From contig OY821747.1 in NCBI GenBank assembly GCA_963682055.1, positions 25,790,126-25,854,125 on the forward strand: a DNA stretch of 64,000 nucleotides. The letters run 5' to 3'. The stretch comes from Primula veris (taxonomy: Eukaryota > Streptophyta > Magnoliopsida > Ericales > Primulaceae). Shown in pieces: positions 10,635 through 20,399 of the stretch. A model generated the notes under the pieces. It saw only the letters and a program-made list of their open reading frames with translations, made no database searches and was not told the origin of the DNA. The translations under genes and the position numbers were made by a program. Each line of letters begins with the position of its first letter. Position 1 is the stretch's first letter.

Positions 10635-13252
10635 ATGGTGATAACTCACGGAGCCGGAAAAGGCCCGATGGTTGCGCCCCAACCTCGGCGCCTGGCAGTT
10701 ATGGAAAATGCCTTGCCATTCCGGGCAATGGTTTTAGACCCGAGCCTGACCGTGACCTCGAATGACAATAGCATAATGGTGAGGCTGCATGGGCCCGACC
10801 TCGACGAGTTTCGACAGCTCTGCGGGATCAGTGGGGACTTCAGGCTCTGGAAATACGGGCGCGTCGATGAGGTGAATGGGATCGTGGCTGATCCCAACAA
10901 CATGGTGACCCTCTCCCTTTCCACACTCATGTACGGGGGCACTGACCTCCCCATCCCGGAGCTGCTGGCGGAGTTGTGCGCCTGGACGCAGACTCTCCCG
11001 TGCCAGTGGCCACTGCAGGCACACCGCATCTGCACCGGGATGGAGGCCATCAACCTCCTATTGGGCCCGGCCCTTCCGGAACCATTAGGGCTGAGGGAGC
11101 TTTTGGCCTGCTACGAGTTTCTGCAGACCGAGCCAAGCTCCCAGTCCAAGAGCAGGCAACCCTACCTGCGATGCCGGGCCCATAACCAGCTGATCACGGT
11201 TAACTCCGATTCGAATCGGGGTTACACGCAAGACGTGATAGTGGTGGAAGGGCACTGGCTCTACCGCGATGACCTAATTCTTCCACCCAGGCCAGGAAGG
11301 GTGCTTAGCACTAAGGAGAACAAGTTCACGGTGGCCTCGAAGATAGGTGGCCTGGGTGAGCCCAACATCGGGTCGTTGGAGGTGGCCCTCAATTGGTGGG
11401 GGCCAAATGGGACCGATGTTGGGGCACGTGATGCAGAGCGCCTGCTGACCTGCGGTTCCCCTACAAGCTGCAAGGGGAACGGCTTCATGTGGCCCCACAG
11501 GACCTTCTGTCCCGTGGGATACTCCAGAGAAAGGTGGGAGAAGCAGAAAGGTCTAGAGTCGACCCTCCCTCCCAAGGTTGCGGTCGAAGATATTGAGGCC
11601 GTCGTGCACTACAGGGCGGGGCCTGACGGTACCCGCTGCTATATCGACCAGCACGGGAAGCCTCTGACAGAGGTCATTCCCTCGAGCTCTAAGGAGCTCA
11701 GTGTGAGGAGCCCCCTCCACCTGGAAGATAGCCCCACGGAGGCAGAGCCCTCCGGGCCAGGCTTAGGCACCTCGCGGACGAGGGTAAGTTGTCTGCTGTT
11801 CTTCTTTGATTTCAGTTTTACACTTAGCTAAACTGTGCTAATTTTTACTAACTTCTTTTTCGTTTGGCCTATGTAGGTGGTCCGTTCTGACGAGGAGGAG
11901 GAGGCAGAAGAAGAAGCCGAGGCCGAGGACGAGGCAGGCGAAGGGGGGGAAGCGGATGGCGAAGAGGTGGAGGAGGTTATCGAACCCAAGGTTTTTGAGG
12001 AGGAGGTCGTCGAGGCAGGGGATGACGAGGTTGTTGTAGTGGTTCCTGCCGATGCCGCGGCAAAGGATTTGGGAGCTTTGGATGCTTTGGCGGATCGGGC
12101 TAGGCTGGACCGGGTGGCTCGCAAGGCTAAGGCCGAAAAGAGAAAAAGGGAGGAGGCTAAGGCCCTTAGAGATGCAAAGAGGGCCCGGTCTGAAGGAGTG
12201 GAGGCTGATCAGGGGGGGCCTGACCCGAAGGAAAAGATTGCTGCCATGGAGGGGACTGTGGTGGTGGAAGAGCGGATGACTTCCGATGCCCCCTCAACAA
12301 GGGGTCCCCCATCGAACTTGGTCCAGGGCTCAAGCTCTGCTCCCCCGACCCCTGGCATGCACAGGATGCCCATCCAAACCCCCGAGGAGGTGAAGATGGC
12401 AACCGGGGTGAAGAGTATCATGGAGGCTCATCCCTCCGCCGGGATGCTGGCTCTTGCCGCGCTTCAAGAGCAGAGGGTTGAGGCCGACCATCGTGGTCGT
12501 GACCTCAAGTCTACCATGGAGGCAGCTATGGCCATGATTCCGCAGGTAAATTGTTACTTTCTCTGTGTAATTATTTCACGTTTTGGATTTCATCTCTCTA
12601 ATATCTGCTAAGTGTTTGTCTTTTTTTTTTTTTGTAGGGCTTTCTGATGATGAACCAGTGTGTTTATCATCAGGCTCAACTGACAAGGTTGTGGGCCGCG
12701 AAGGCCGAGGCCAGCGCTAAACTGGCGGAGGAGGCCCATGCTAGGACAGAGGAGGCTCGAATCAGGGCGGAGAAAGTCGAGGGTCTCAATGCTACTGTGG
12801 AAGCAAAGAGGGTCGAAGCCACTCAGGCGAAAGCCGAGGCTGAAGAACGGGCCCAGGCTGCGATCGAGGCCTTGAAGGAAGCCGAGGGTCTCAATGCTAC
12901 CGTGGAAGCAAAGAGGGTCGAAGCCATTCAGGCGAAAGCCGAGGTTGAAGAACGAGCCCAAGTTGCGATCGAGGCCTTGAAGGAAGCCGAGGCTAGTGTG
13001 GCTGATAAGGTGAGGGCCGCGGTTCAATCCGCCAAGGCTGAGATGAGTGCTGCCCTGGCCCTCAAGACGCATAAGGATTTTAACGCCTTCTACCTCGATG
13101 GATGGTCCGAGGCGGCTTCCTTTCTGAGGGCCGGGCCTGACCACCCGGTGTGGAACATGGAGAATATATTCGTTCCTGTCCCGGATGCTCCAATCCCGCC
13201 GGTGGTTCCCTTAGCTCCTCGGGCCCCTTCGGACGATGAGGCAGATGATTAA
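10635..13252 (+). CDS. Antisense extra ORF (aORF) of the Tat element, three exons
   Basis: Deduced exons are 10635-11783, 11877-12545 and 12638-13252, with junctions GTAAGT...TGTAG and GTAAAT...TTGTAG falling exactly between codons, giving 810 aa. Exon 1 (383 aa) is a globular region containing an ITVNSDSNRGYTQDVIVVEG stretch like those in plant transposon-type (Transposase_28/mobile-domain-like) proteins. Exon 2 starts with a strongly acidic EEEEAEEEAEAEDE tract. Exon 3 is an Ala/Glu-rich coiled coil with an internal duplication. Extra ORFs of this kind are known from the Tat lineage, often antisense and near the 3' LTR, but their function is unknown. The intact frame, clean introns and its own TATA box suggest it has been selected for. 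The domain assignment is tentative. Confidence 0.85.
12779..12988 (+). repeat. 105-bp tandem duplication inside aORF exon 3
   Basis: Positions 12779-12883 and 12884-12988 are near-identical direct repeats of 105 bp (35 codons, starting EGLNATVEAKRVEA). Only a few substitutions separate them, so the duplication is recent, and it keeps the coiled-coil frame. Confidence 0.9.
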
Positions 13253-13494
13253 GGGGGCTGGCTAGCTAGGGCTTTAGTATTTTTGATGTAATCTTCTTTA
13301 TGTACTTAGCCTGTAATGGCTTTCCATTGAATGAAATGAAAAAAAACAATTTTGGACTTGTCTTTTATTCTTCTGTGTTTTACTTCTAATAGTGTGTTCC
13401 GTTTATGTATGTGCTCCCAATGAGTGTGCCCTGATGCTCCGGCGTCGAGACACTCATTTTACATAACTCACAACTCGAATTAACACTTCATAAA

Positions 13495-13986
13495 ATTCAA
13501 ATAAATATAAGCCGGGGTGCCGTATAGGCTCGGGTGTTCTGAAACACTTGTGTAATTTAAATGAACTGAAAAATTCAAATAAATATAGACCGGGATGCCG
13601 TATAGGCTCGGGTGTTCTGAAACACTTGTGAAATTTAAGTGAACTGAAAAATTCAAATAAATATATATCGGGATGCCGTATAGGCTCGGGTGTTCTGAAA
13701 CACTTGTGAAATTTAAGTGAACTGAAAAATTCAAATAAATATAGACCGGGATGCCGTATAGGCTCGGGTGTTCTGAAACACTTGTGAAATTTAAGTGAAC
13801 TGAAAAATTCAAATAAATATAGACCGGGATGCCGTATAGGCTCGGGTGTTCTGAAACACTTGTGAAATTTAAGTGAACTGAAAAATTCAAATAAATATAG
13901 ACCGGGATGCCGTATAGGCTCGGGTGTTCTGAAACACTTGTGAAATTTAAGTGAACTGAAAAATTCAAATAAATATAGACCGGGGT
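13495..13986. repeat. 78-bp tandem array in the 3' region of the gypsy element
   Basis: Six complete units begin at 13495, 13573, 13651, 13729, 13807 and 13885, with a partial seventh at 13963. The unit starts ATTCAAATAAATATAGACCG. Copies differ at only a few sites. The array lies between the pol stop and the 3' end of the antisense gene. Because 78 is divisible by three, two minus-strand frames stay open across it; these are by-products, not genes. Tandem arrays in the 3' untranslated region are known in Tat-type elements and can seed satellites. Confidence 0.95.
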
Positions 13987-14075
13987 AATTTGGAAATAAC
14001 AACAGTTGTATTCATAACGCCTTCAGGCATATTTACATCATATTCTTATTTACATCAAAACACAGAGGTCGAGCC

Positions 14076-17000
14076 CTATTGATAGTACTTTCTTAGGTTG
14101 TTGACGTTCCAAGGTCGATCCATCGGGACGTCGTTGGGAAGGCGTCCCAACAGGTAGGCCCCGTTGCCCGCCGCACCGAGGATTCGATAGGGGCCTTCCC
14201 AGTTGGGCCCTAGCTTGCCGTCGGACTGTACTCTTGTGTTGTTGTTTACTTTCCGTAGCACGAGGTCTTCATCTTGGAAACGCCTGGCGCTAACTCTTTT
14301 GTTACAGGAACGTCCCAGTTCGTTCTTGTATTCGGCGTTACGGATGGCCGCGATTTCCCTTCGTTCTTCAGCGTATTCGAGTTCGAGGCCCATCATCTTT
14401 TCGTTCAGGTCGTTCTCCACCATGTCGGTTCTGAGAGAGGGGAGTCCGATTTCTAACGGGATGATAGCTTCCATCCCGTAGGTAAGGCTACAGGGCGTTT
14501 GCTGGGTGCCCCGTCTTCTAGTCGTTCGGTAGGCCCAAAGGACGTGCTGCAGTTCATCAGCCCATCGTCCTTTGGACTCGGCTAGCCTCTTTTTTATTCC
14601 GTCGAGAACGGTCTTATTCGACACTTCAGCTTGACCGTTGCTTTGGGGATACGAGGGGGTGGAATAATAGCTTTTGATGCGGTACTTTGCGTACATCGCT
14701 TTTAATTTAGCTCCGGTGAACTGGCCCCCATTGTCTGCCACTATCGAATAGGGGATCCCAAATCGTGTGATCACATCTCTCCAGAGGAACCTGATCACCT
14801 CGGCCTCCGTTATCTTTGCTAATGCCACGGCTTCTACCCACTTCGAGAAGTAGTCGGTGACCATGAGGAGGAACTTTTTCCCCCCAGGGGCCCGAGGGAA
14901 TGGTCCGATGATGTCCATGCCCCATTGGGCAAAGGGCCAAGGCGAGGTCACGCTGCTCATTTTTTGGGCCGGGGATCGAGGTATGGGCGCGTATCTCTGA
15001 CATTTCTCACACCTAAGCACGAATGTTTGGGAGTCCTTCTGCATGAGGGGCCACCAATATCCGTGGGTCAAGGCTCGGTTGGCCAGCGACCTGCCTCCGG
15101 TGTGACTCCCACACGTTCCTTCGTGAATTTCTTCCATGACCCTTACCACCATATCAGGATGGATGCAGAGCAGATAGGGCCCGGAGAACGACCTTTTATA
15201 AAGTTTATCGCAGGGAGCCAACCAGAACCCCAGTGCCTTTCTTCTTATCTTTTCAGCATCTTTCTTATCTTCGGGGAGGTCTCCGGTGCGGTGGTACTCG
15301 ATGATGGGGTCCATCCAACTCGGTTCTGACGGGAGGTCAGTCACTACGTTAACTCTTGCCTTTGCTTCGATGCTAGGCGAAGGGACGTATTCTATGGTGA
15401 TGGCTCGCTCTTTTTTATCACTTATGACCGAGGCTAGGGTTGCTAGTGCATCGGCGTGGGTGTTCTCATTTCTGTTGATGTTGATGATTTCCCGATACTC
15501 GAAGCTTTGGAGTATTCCGGAGGCGATGGCCACGTAGCTTGCCATCCTTTCGTCCTTCGTCTGAAACTCACCGCCGATTTGGCTACTGACTAACTGGGAG
15601 TCAGTGTGCACCAGTATCTTCTTGATTCCGAGGCTTCGGGCCATTTTCAGGCCTGCGATCACGGCTTCGTACTCCGCCTCGTTATTGGTGGCTTGGAAGC
15701 CAAGATGGATTGACTTCTCGATTACATCACCCTGTGGGGACTGGAGTACCACCCCGAGGCCTGATCCCTTTTTATTGGCAGCTCCGTCGGCATGCAAGGT
15801 CCACGTTCCTTGGGCATGTTCCTCGATACTGGGGGACGTGGTCGTTCCGGTGAATTCTGCCACAAAGTCGGCCAGGGCCTGCCCCTTGACGGACGTTCGT
15901 GGCTCGTACCGGATGTCGTACGCGTTCAGGTGGCAAGCCCACTTCGTCATACGTCGAGACAGGTCTCCCTTCTGGAGTATTTCCCGAATGGGCTGATCCG
16001 TATACACCACGATACTGTGTGCCGAGAAGTAATGGGCCAAATTTCGCGATGCCATAACGAGCTTTTCTAGGGGCATATACCTAGCCTCGGCGTCAAGGAG
16101 GGTTTTGCTCACGTAATAGATTGGCCTTTGCTCCCTGCCGATCTCTTTAATGAGGACGGCGCTAATGGCTATCTCGGACACGGCAAGGTATAGGGCAAGG
16201 ACGTCGCCGGTGTCCGGCTTGGCCAGTAGCGGCGCGCTTCCGAAGTAGTTCGCCAGCTCCGTGAACGCGCTCCGGCATTCATCATTCCATTCGAACTTCT
16301 TCTGAGCCTTTAGAGCCGTAAAGAATGGCTTGCATCGATCCCCGAATCGGGCTATAAACCGGTTGAGGGCAGCGGCCATTCCGGCTAACTTTTGTACGTC
16401 CTTCCTCTTTTCAGGGGTTCTAAGGTCCTTCAAGGCAGAGATTTGGGCCGGGTTCGCCTCTATACCGCGATGGGTTACCATGAACCCTAGGAACTTCCCG
16501 GCACCAACCCCGAAGGCGCACTTAGAGGCGTTGAGCTTCAGGCCATGCTTTCGGATTGTTTCGAACGCCTCTCTTAGGTCGGACAGGTGGTCGTCCTCCT
16601 GGGTACTTTTTACAACCATGTCGTCGATATAGACCTCCATGCTCCGGCCTATGCTCTTAGCGAATATCTTGGTGACCATTCTCTGATATGTCGCCCCGGC
16701 GTTCTTAAGCCCAAATGGCATCACCTTGTAACAGTAATTCCCCCTTGGGGTTATGAAGGCGGTTTTTTCTTGGTCAGCCTCCGACATGGGTATTTGGTGG
16801 TAGCCGGAGCAGGCGTCCAGGAAGCTCATTCTGGCGGCTCCAGCGGTGGAGTCCACTATCTGATCAATTTTAGGCAAATGGAAGGGATCCTTTGGACAGG
16901 CCCGGTTAAGGATCGTGTAATCGATGCACACACGCAGCTTTCCGTTCTTTTTAGGGACCACCACGGGGTTAGCGAGCCATCTAGGGTAAAAGATTTCCCT

Positions 17001-18023
17001 GATGGCTCCAGCTAGCAGAAGCTTTTGTACTTCCTCATTTATGGCATCGGCATGCTCCGGACTAACGCGGCGCCCCTTTTGCATCACGGGCTTCGCGTCC
17101 GGGTTGACGTTCAACTTATGGCAGGCGAGGTCGGGACTGATACCCGGCATTTCACACGGAGACCACGCGAAGTTGTCGAGGTACTGAAGCAGGAGCTCAA
17201 CGAGATCTGCGGTCTCGGGCTCGCTCAGCCTCGCACCCACCATAAAAAAGTGATCCTCGTCGTACCCCGGAATCTGGACCTTCAGCAAACCTCCTTCTAC
17301 CTTTTCTTCAGCCTCCGGTCCCATCTTCTTGTTCAGTTCCCTCAGCAGCTTGGGATCCTCAGCTTCTATATTCATAGCACTCTGGACCGGAGCCGGTTTA
17401 TTGCCGGAGTACACGGCCATGGCACAGCTTCTCGAGACCTTTTGATTTCCCGATATGGTCTCGACTCCATTCACAGTTGGGTACTTGACCTTCTGGTGCA
17501 GAGTGGAGGAGACGCCTTCTATCTCATGAAGCCACGCACGCCCTAGTATGACGTTGTAAACGGAGGGGACGTCCACCACCATGAACTCCACACTCATAAC
17601 CTTGTTTCCTGTTTTAACAGGAAAGGTTATGTTCCCTCTGGGCTGGACAGCCTCATAGTTGAATCCGTACAGAGGAGGGGTGTTTGTATCTAGCTGCCTC
17701 TCCGTCAGCCCCATCTTTTGGAAGAGGTCTTCAAAGAGTATATTCACCGATGCCCCCTGATCGACGAGGATTCGTCCCACCGCGCAATGACCAACTTGGG
17801 CAGTGATAACAAGGGCATCATTATGGGGCAGATCTACCCCTACTAGGTCGAAGTCGGTGAAGCTGAGGTCCGGCCTGGTATCGTGCTTACATTTCTTTCG
17901 GGGGTTCGGTCTTTCGGCGAGGCAGACATGTTGCTTCATCGCGGCCTCACGGGCCTCAGCCCTCTCGACTCCACTAGGGTTGGGCTTCTTCGGTCCGGAG
18001 TGGATAACCTGACAGGTCATCAC
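14076..18023 (-). CDS. pol: Pol polyprotein (PR-RT-RH-aRH-INT) of the Tat gypsy element
   Basis: An uninterrupted 1315-aa frame. Residues: aspartic protease about 68-170 with VDQGAS (Asp88; DQG instead of the usual DTG/DSG); reverse transcriptase about 325-520 with YIDD at 465-468; RNase H about 575-725, degenerate at its first catalytic site (LYLAVSE has no Asp); archaeal-type RNase H about 741-865 with Asp in HADGA, Glu in NNEAEYEA, Asp in HTDSQ and Asp in NTHAD; integrase with an HHCC finger (HEGTCGSH and CEKC, about 967-1008) and DDE residues near 1036, 1097 and 1133. The frame is the same as gag and is separated from it only by TAA at 18069-18071. All key catalytic residues are present except in the first RNase H, so the enzyme set looks potentially functional. 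Confidence 0.97.
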   Translation of the reverse strand: MMTCQVIHSGPKKPNPSGVERAEAREAAMKQHVCLAERPNPRKKCKHDTRPDLSFTDFDLVGVDLPHNDALVITAQVGHCAVGRILVDQGASVNILFEDLFQKMGLTERQLDTNTPPLYGFNYEAVQPRGNITFPVKTGNKVMSVEFMVVDVPSVYNVILGRAWLHEIEGVSSTLHQKVKYPTVNGVETISGNQKVSRSCAMAVYSGNKPAPVQSAMNIEAEDPKLLRELNKKMGPEAEEKVEGGLLKVQIPGYDEDHFFMVGARLSEPETADLVELLLQYLDNFAWSPCEMPGISPDLACHKLNVNPDAKPVMQKGRRVSPEHADAINEEVQKLLLAGAIREIFYPRWLANPVVVPKKNGKLRVCIDYTILNRACPKDPFHLPKIDQIVDSTAGAARMSFLDACSGYHQIPMSEADQEKTAFITPRGNYCYKVMPFGLKNAGATYQRMVTKIFAKSIGRSMEVYIDDMVVKSTQEDDHLSDLREAFETIRKHGLKLNASKCAFGVGAGKFLGFMVTHRGIEANPAQISALKDLRTPEKRKDVQKLAGMAAALNRFIARFGDRCKPFFTALKAQKKFEWNDECRSAFTELANYFGSAPLLAKPDTGDVLALYLAVSEIAISAVLIKEIGREQRPIYYVSKTLLDAEARYMPLEKLVMASRNLAHYFSAHSIVVYTDQPIREILQKGDLSRRMTKWACHLNAYDIRYEPRTSVKGQALADFVAEFTGTTTSPSIEEHAQGTWTLHADGAANKKGSGLGVVLQSPQGDVIEKSIHLGFQATNNEAEYEAVIAGLKMARSLGIKKILVHTDSQLVSSQIGGEFQTKDERMASYVAIASGILQSFEYREIININRNENTHADALATLASVISDKKERAITIEYVPSPSIEAKARVNVVTDLPSEPSWMDPIIEYHRTGDLPEDKKDAEKIRRKALGFWLAPCDKLYKRSFSGPYLLCIHPDMVVRVMEEIHEGTCGSHTGGRSLANRALTHGYWWPLMQKDSQTFVLRCEKCQRYAPIPRSPAQKMSSVTSPWPFAQWGMDIIGPFPRAPGGKKFLLMVTDYFSKWVEAVALAKITEAEVIRFLWRDVITRFGIPYSIVADNGGQFTGAKLKAMYAKYRIKSYYSTPSYPQSNGQAEVSNKTVLDGIKKRLAESKGRWADELQHVLWAYRTTRRRGTQQTPCSLTYGMEAIIPLEIGLPSLRTDMVENDLNEKMMGLELEYAEERREIAAIRNAEYKNELGRSCNKRVSARRFQDEDLVLRKVNNNTRVQSDGKLGPNWEGPYRILGAAGNGAYLLGRLPNDVPMDRPWNVNNLRKYYQ

Positions 18024-18068
18024 CGGTGGGGGCAGGTCCGGTTGCCTCTCGTCGGCCCCTTCTCGACC

Positions 18069-19637
18069 TTAATCGGAGTCTCTTCGAGTCTTGACGTATT
18101 TATTCATCAAGCCATCTCGTACCCATCCTTCGAGCCTCGCCTTCAGACCATGACACTCGTTGGTATTGTGGCCACGGCCTCTGTGATAGTCGCAGAATTT
18201 ATCATTAGGCCCGCGGGCTGGTTCGTTCCGGAGTGGGAGGGGCCAGGAGAAGAACGGCTCGTTCTCGATTTCGCCAAGCAGGTCGGTCAATGGGAGACGA
18301 AAGGTGGTAGAGTAGGTAATTCCCGGTACCATAGGGCCATTGCGACGGGGCTCCTCTCTTCTCCTCTTGGGGGCTGGTTGCGGGCTCTCTACCATACGAG
18401 GCCTCCCTATCCTTTCCGCTATGGGGCGATCTCTTCGGGTGCTTCTCGAGACAGTCCTCTCACGGGGCTGCTCGATGCTGGCGACCGAACGACCTGCCCC
18501 AGCAGATCTCATGTCCTTCTCTATATCGACATGCTGCTTTATCAGTAATCGGAGTTGAGAAACCGTGCTCGGAGGGGTCGCTATCATTTCGTTGCGGATC
18601 CTGCTCCCTACGATCATGTTCTGCCTAAAGGCAGCTATGGCAGTAGAATCGGGGTAGTCGGCGCACTCCGCGTGCTTCTGCCAGAACCGATTATCATAAC
18701 TCTCGAGGGTCTCTTTAGGTTGGGCCCTAACTTGGTACAATTGTTCCGGTTGGGCAACCCTTTCTTTCAAGTTGATAAACCGGTGTGCAAAGTCATAGGC
18801 GAGGTCATCACAACAGTGGATGGAGTTGGCAGGCAGAGACTGGAACCATTTACTTGCCAACCTCCCCAGGCTGGCGGGGAAGCATTTGCACATAAGCCGA
18901 TCGAGGTGGGACCAGTGATTCATCTGGTAACGATAGTGCCGGAGGTGAGCTTCCGGATCAGAATCCGCATTGAAGACTTGGAGAACGGGGGCAGTAAAAT
19001 TTCCGGGGGGTGCGCTGTACTCTATTTCGTCTGAGAACGGGGTGCTACGGGTGGATGCAACGATTTTCAACGCTGCTTCGTTGGCAGCTTGATCTTTGCC
19101 AGCGCGGCGGTTGCGTCTCCGTCTTCGAGGAGGCTTTTCAGTTCGTGCATGACTCGACTCTGGCTATGATCCATAACTGCCATCTGGCCAGCGTATTCGT
19201 GAGTGCACGCTTCTCTCGTCGCCTCGACGAGAATTCCCTTCGTGGGAGCGCTCCGACTCCTCACCCCTAGTTGGCTCTCTGGGAGTCTCTAGGGGGGGTC
19301 GTCGGTGGGGTCCCAACCGGGACATCACGCTTTTAGTGGGTCGGAGGACCGGTTCGACTTGGTTTTCGTCTTGGATGACGGGCTCGGGCTCCGGTGCCAT
19401 CAGCGTGGCTATCAATGCCTTCTGGGCAGCAAGCGCGACGAGCTCCTTCTCGTGGACATCGAACATCATCTCTGTCAGCTCGGTCCGTGATCGGGGCGTC
19501 GCAGGTATTGCCGTTAAGGGGGCGGGATCCTTCGTGGACGCGGTTCTCGGGGTCTCTCCGAAAGAGAGCGTCCTGGACATCCCAAGAACGGGGGTGTGTC
19601 GAGACGACGGGGTGTCGAATCGGTTATTGCCAGACAT
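18069..19637 (-). pseudogene. gag: Gag of the Tat gypsy element, interrupted by one in-frame TAG
   Basis: ATG at 19637 lies only about 65 bp inside the 5' LTR. The frame is open to TAG at 19164-19166 and then continues in the same frame to TAA at 18069-18071. The downstream part holds a retrotransposon gag core (APVLQVFNADSDPEAHLRHY to about LLIKQHVD) and an unusual Cys-His segment CDYHRGRGHNTNEC where a zinc knuckle is expected, typical of Tat gags. The first part is Ser/Pro/Arg-rich. The TAG sits between conserved pieces and looks like a single nonsense change (TAG from CAG would be a C-to-T transition). Two minus-strand ORFs in other frames across this join are shadows. Without readthrough this copy cannot make full-length Gag. 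Confidence 0.85.
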
Positions 19638-19686
19638 GTTTTCTATTAGGACGGGATGTCAGAGCTAACGCGTTCTAAATTCTTCC

Positions 19687-19702
19687 CACAGACGGCGCCA
19701 AT
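19687..19702 (-). promoter_or_regulatory. Primer binding site of the gypsy element
   Basis: Directly inside the 5' LTR the minus strand reads ATTGGCGCCGTCTGTG. TGGCGCCGT is complementary to a CCA-ended tRNA acceptor stem and its first nine bases fit Asp-tRNA; the tRNA identity beyond that is uncertain. This sequence type is frequent in Tat-lineage elements. Confidence 0.8.
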
Positions 19703-20394
19703 TGGCGAGCCTGATTTTCTTCCCAATCTCGGCTAAATCAATTCGCGTCGTCTCCGATCTTCCGAGATGTCCAAAGTGGTTTGTGTCTCCTTCGATGGCG
19801 AGGTGCTCTTCCTATCTGCACAAGAAACGAACAGGGGCCCGGGGTTGATACCAGGTTTTTCCTCTCCAACGGTCAAGTCAGTATTGGTATAGACTGAAGG
19901 TAGGAATATAGTTAAGGGTGAGGGATCGTGCCGGTTACAAGTCGTGGCGTCAGGTATCACGGGTAGTATTCTAGAGGTCCGGGTTGTTTAAGCTTTATCT
20001 CTCCTCTCTGTCTTTCTGTGTCCCCCTCTAAGTGGTATTAGTGGGGGTATTTATAGTGTGATCAGAGGTGTATTAGCCCTTGGATCACTGTACTGTCAAG
20101 TGTTGATCCAACGGCGTCAGGTCATTTATGACTCTGACAAGGGTACTGTCCTTTGCCGGGGCCCACAGGGCTGGTCTGTGATTGGACCACGTCGATGAAA
20201 CACATGAAGGGTCCCCTAAGGGAGCAGCAGCATTAATTGGAAAAGCATACTCGACACGCTTCTCTAGACCGGCGTGATCACAGGCCGGTCTCTCCAGATC
20301 CGGGGTGATGCGTGGCCTATGTTTGACAGACCCGGATAGCATGCTGTGATGACGGTATTGCCCCGGACAAGGGGGTGTCGACACTCCCTCGTCA
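19703..20394 (-). repeat. 5' LTR of the gypsy element
   Basis: 692 bp, the same length as the other LTR, with about six substitutions by eye (including the terminal GTCA versus GCCA) and no indels. It carries the minus-strand TATA box (complement of 20043-20056) that would drive gag-pol. Confidence 0.97.
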
Positions 20395-20399
20395 TGTAC

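Larger units (their letters stand above)
9434..20394 (-). mobile_element. Complete Tat-lineage Ty3/gypsy LTR retrotransposon
   Basis: Two 692-bp direct LTRs (9434-10125 and 19703-20394) are flanked by the perfect 5-bp duplication TGTAC (9429-9433 and 20395-20399). Gag-pol runs on the minus strand, so the right LTR is the 5' LTR. A primer binding site adjoins it. Pol has protease, reverse transcriptase, RNase H, a second archaeal-type RNase H and integrase; the second RNase H marks the Tat/Athila branch, and an extra antisense ORF near the 3' LTR is common in Tat. By eye the LTRs differ at about six positions (about 0.9%), so the insertion is recent. The element is much more GC-rich than its flanks. 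Length is 10,961 bp. Confidence 0.97.

Noticed and set aside
13454..14002. Two long overlapping minus-strand ORFs of repeated 26-residue blocks
   Set aside because: They exist only because the 78-bp tandem unit is divisible by three; no start context or domain.
19067..19264. Minus-strand ORF bridging the two gag pieces in another frame
   Set aside because: Both gag pieces are in one common frame separated by a single TAG, so a frameshift explanation is not needed.
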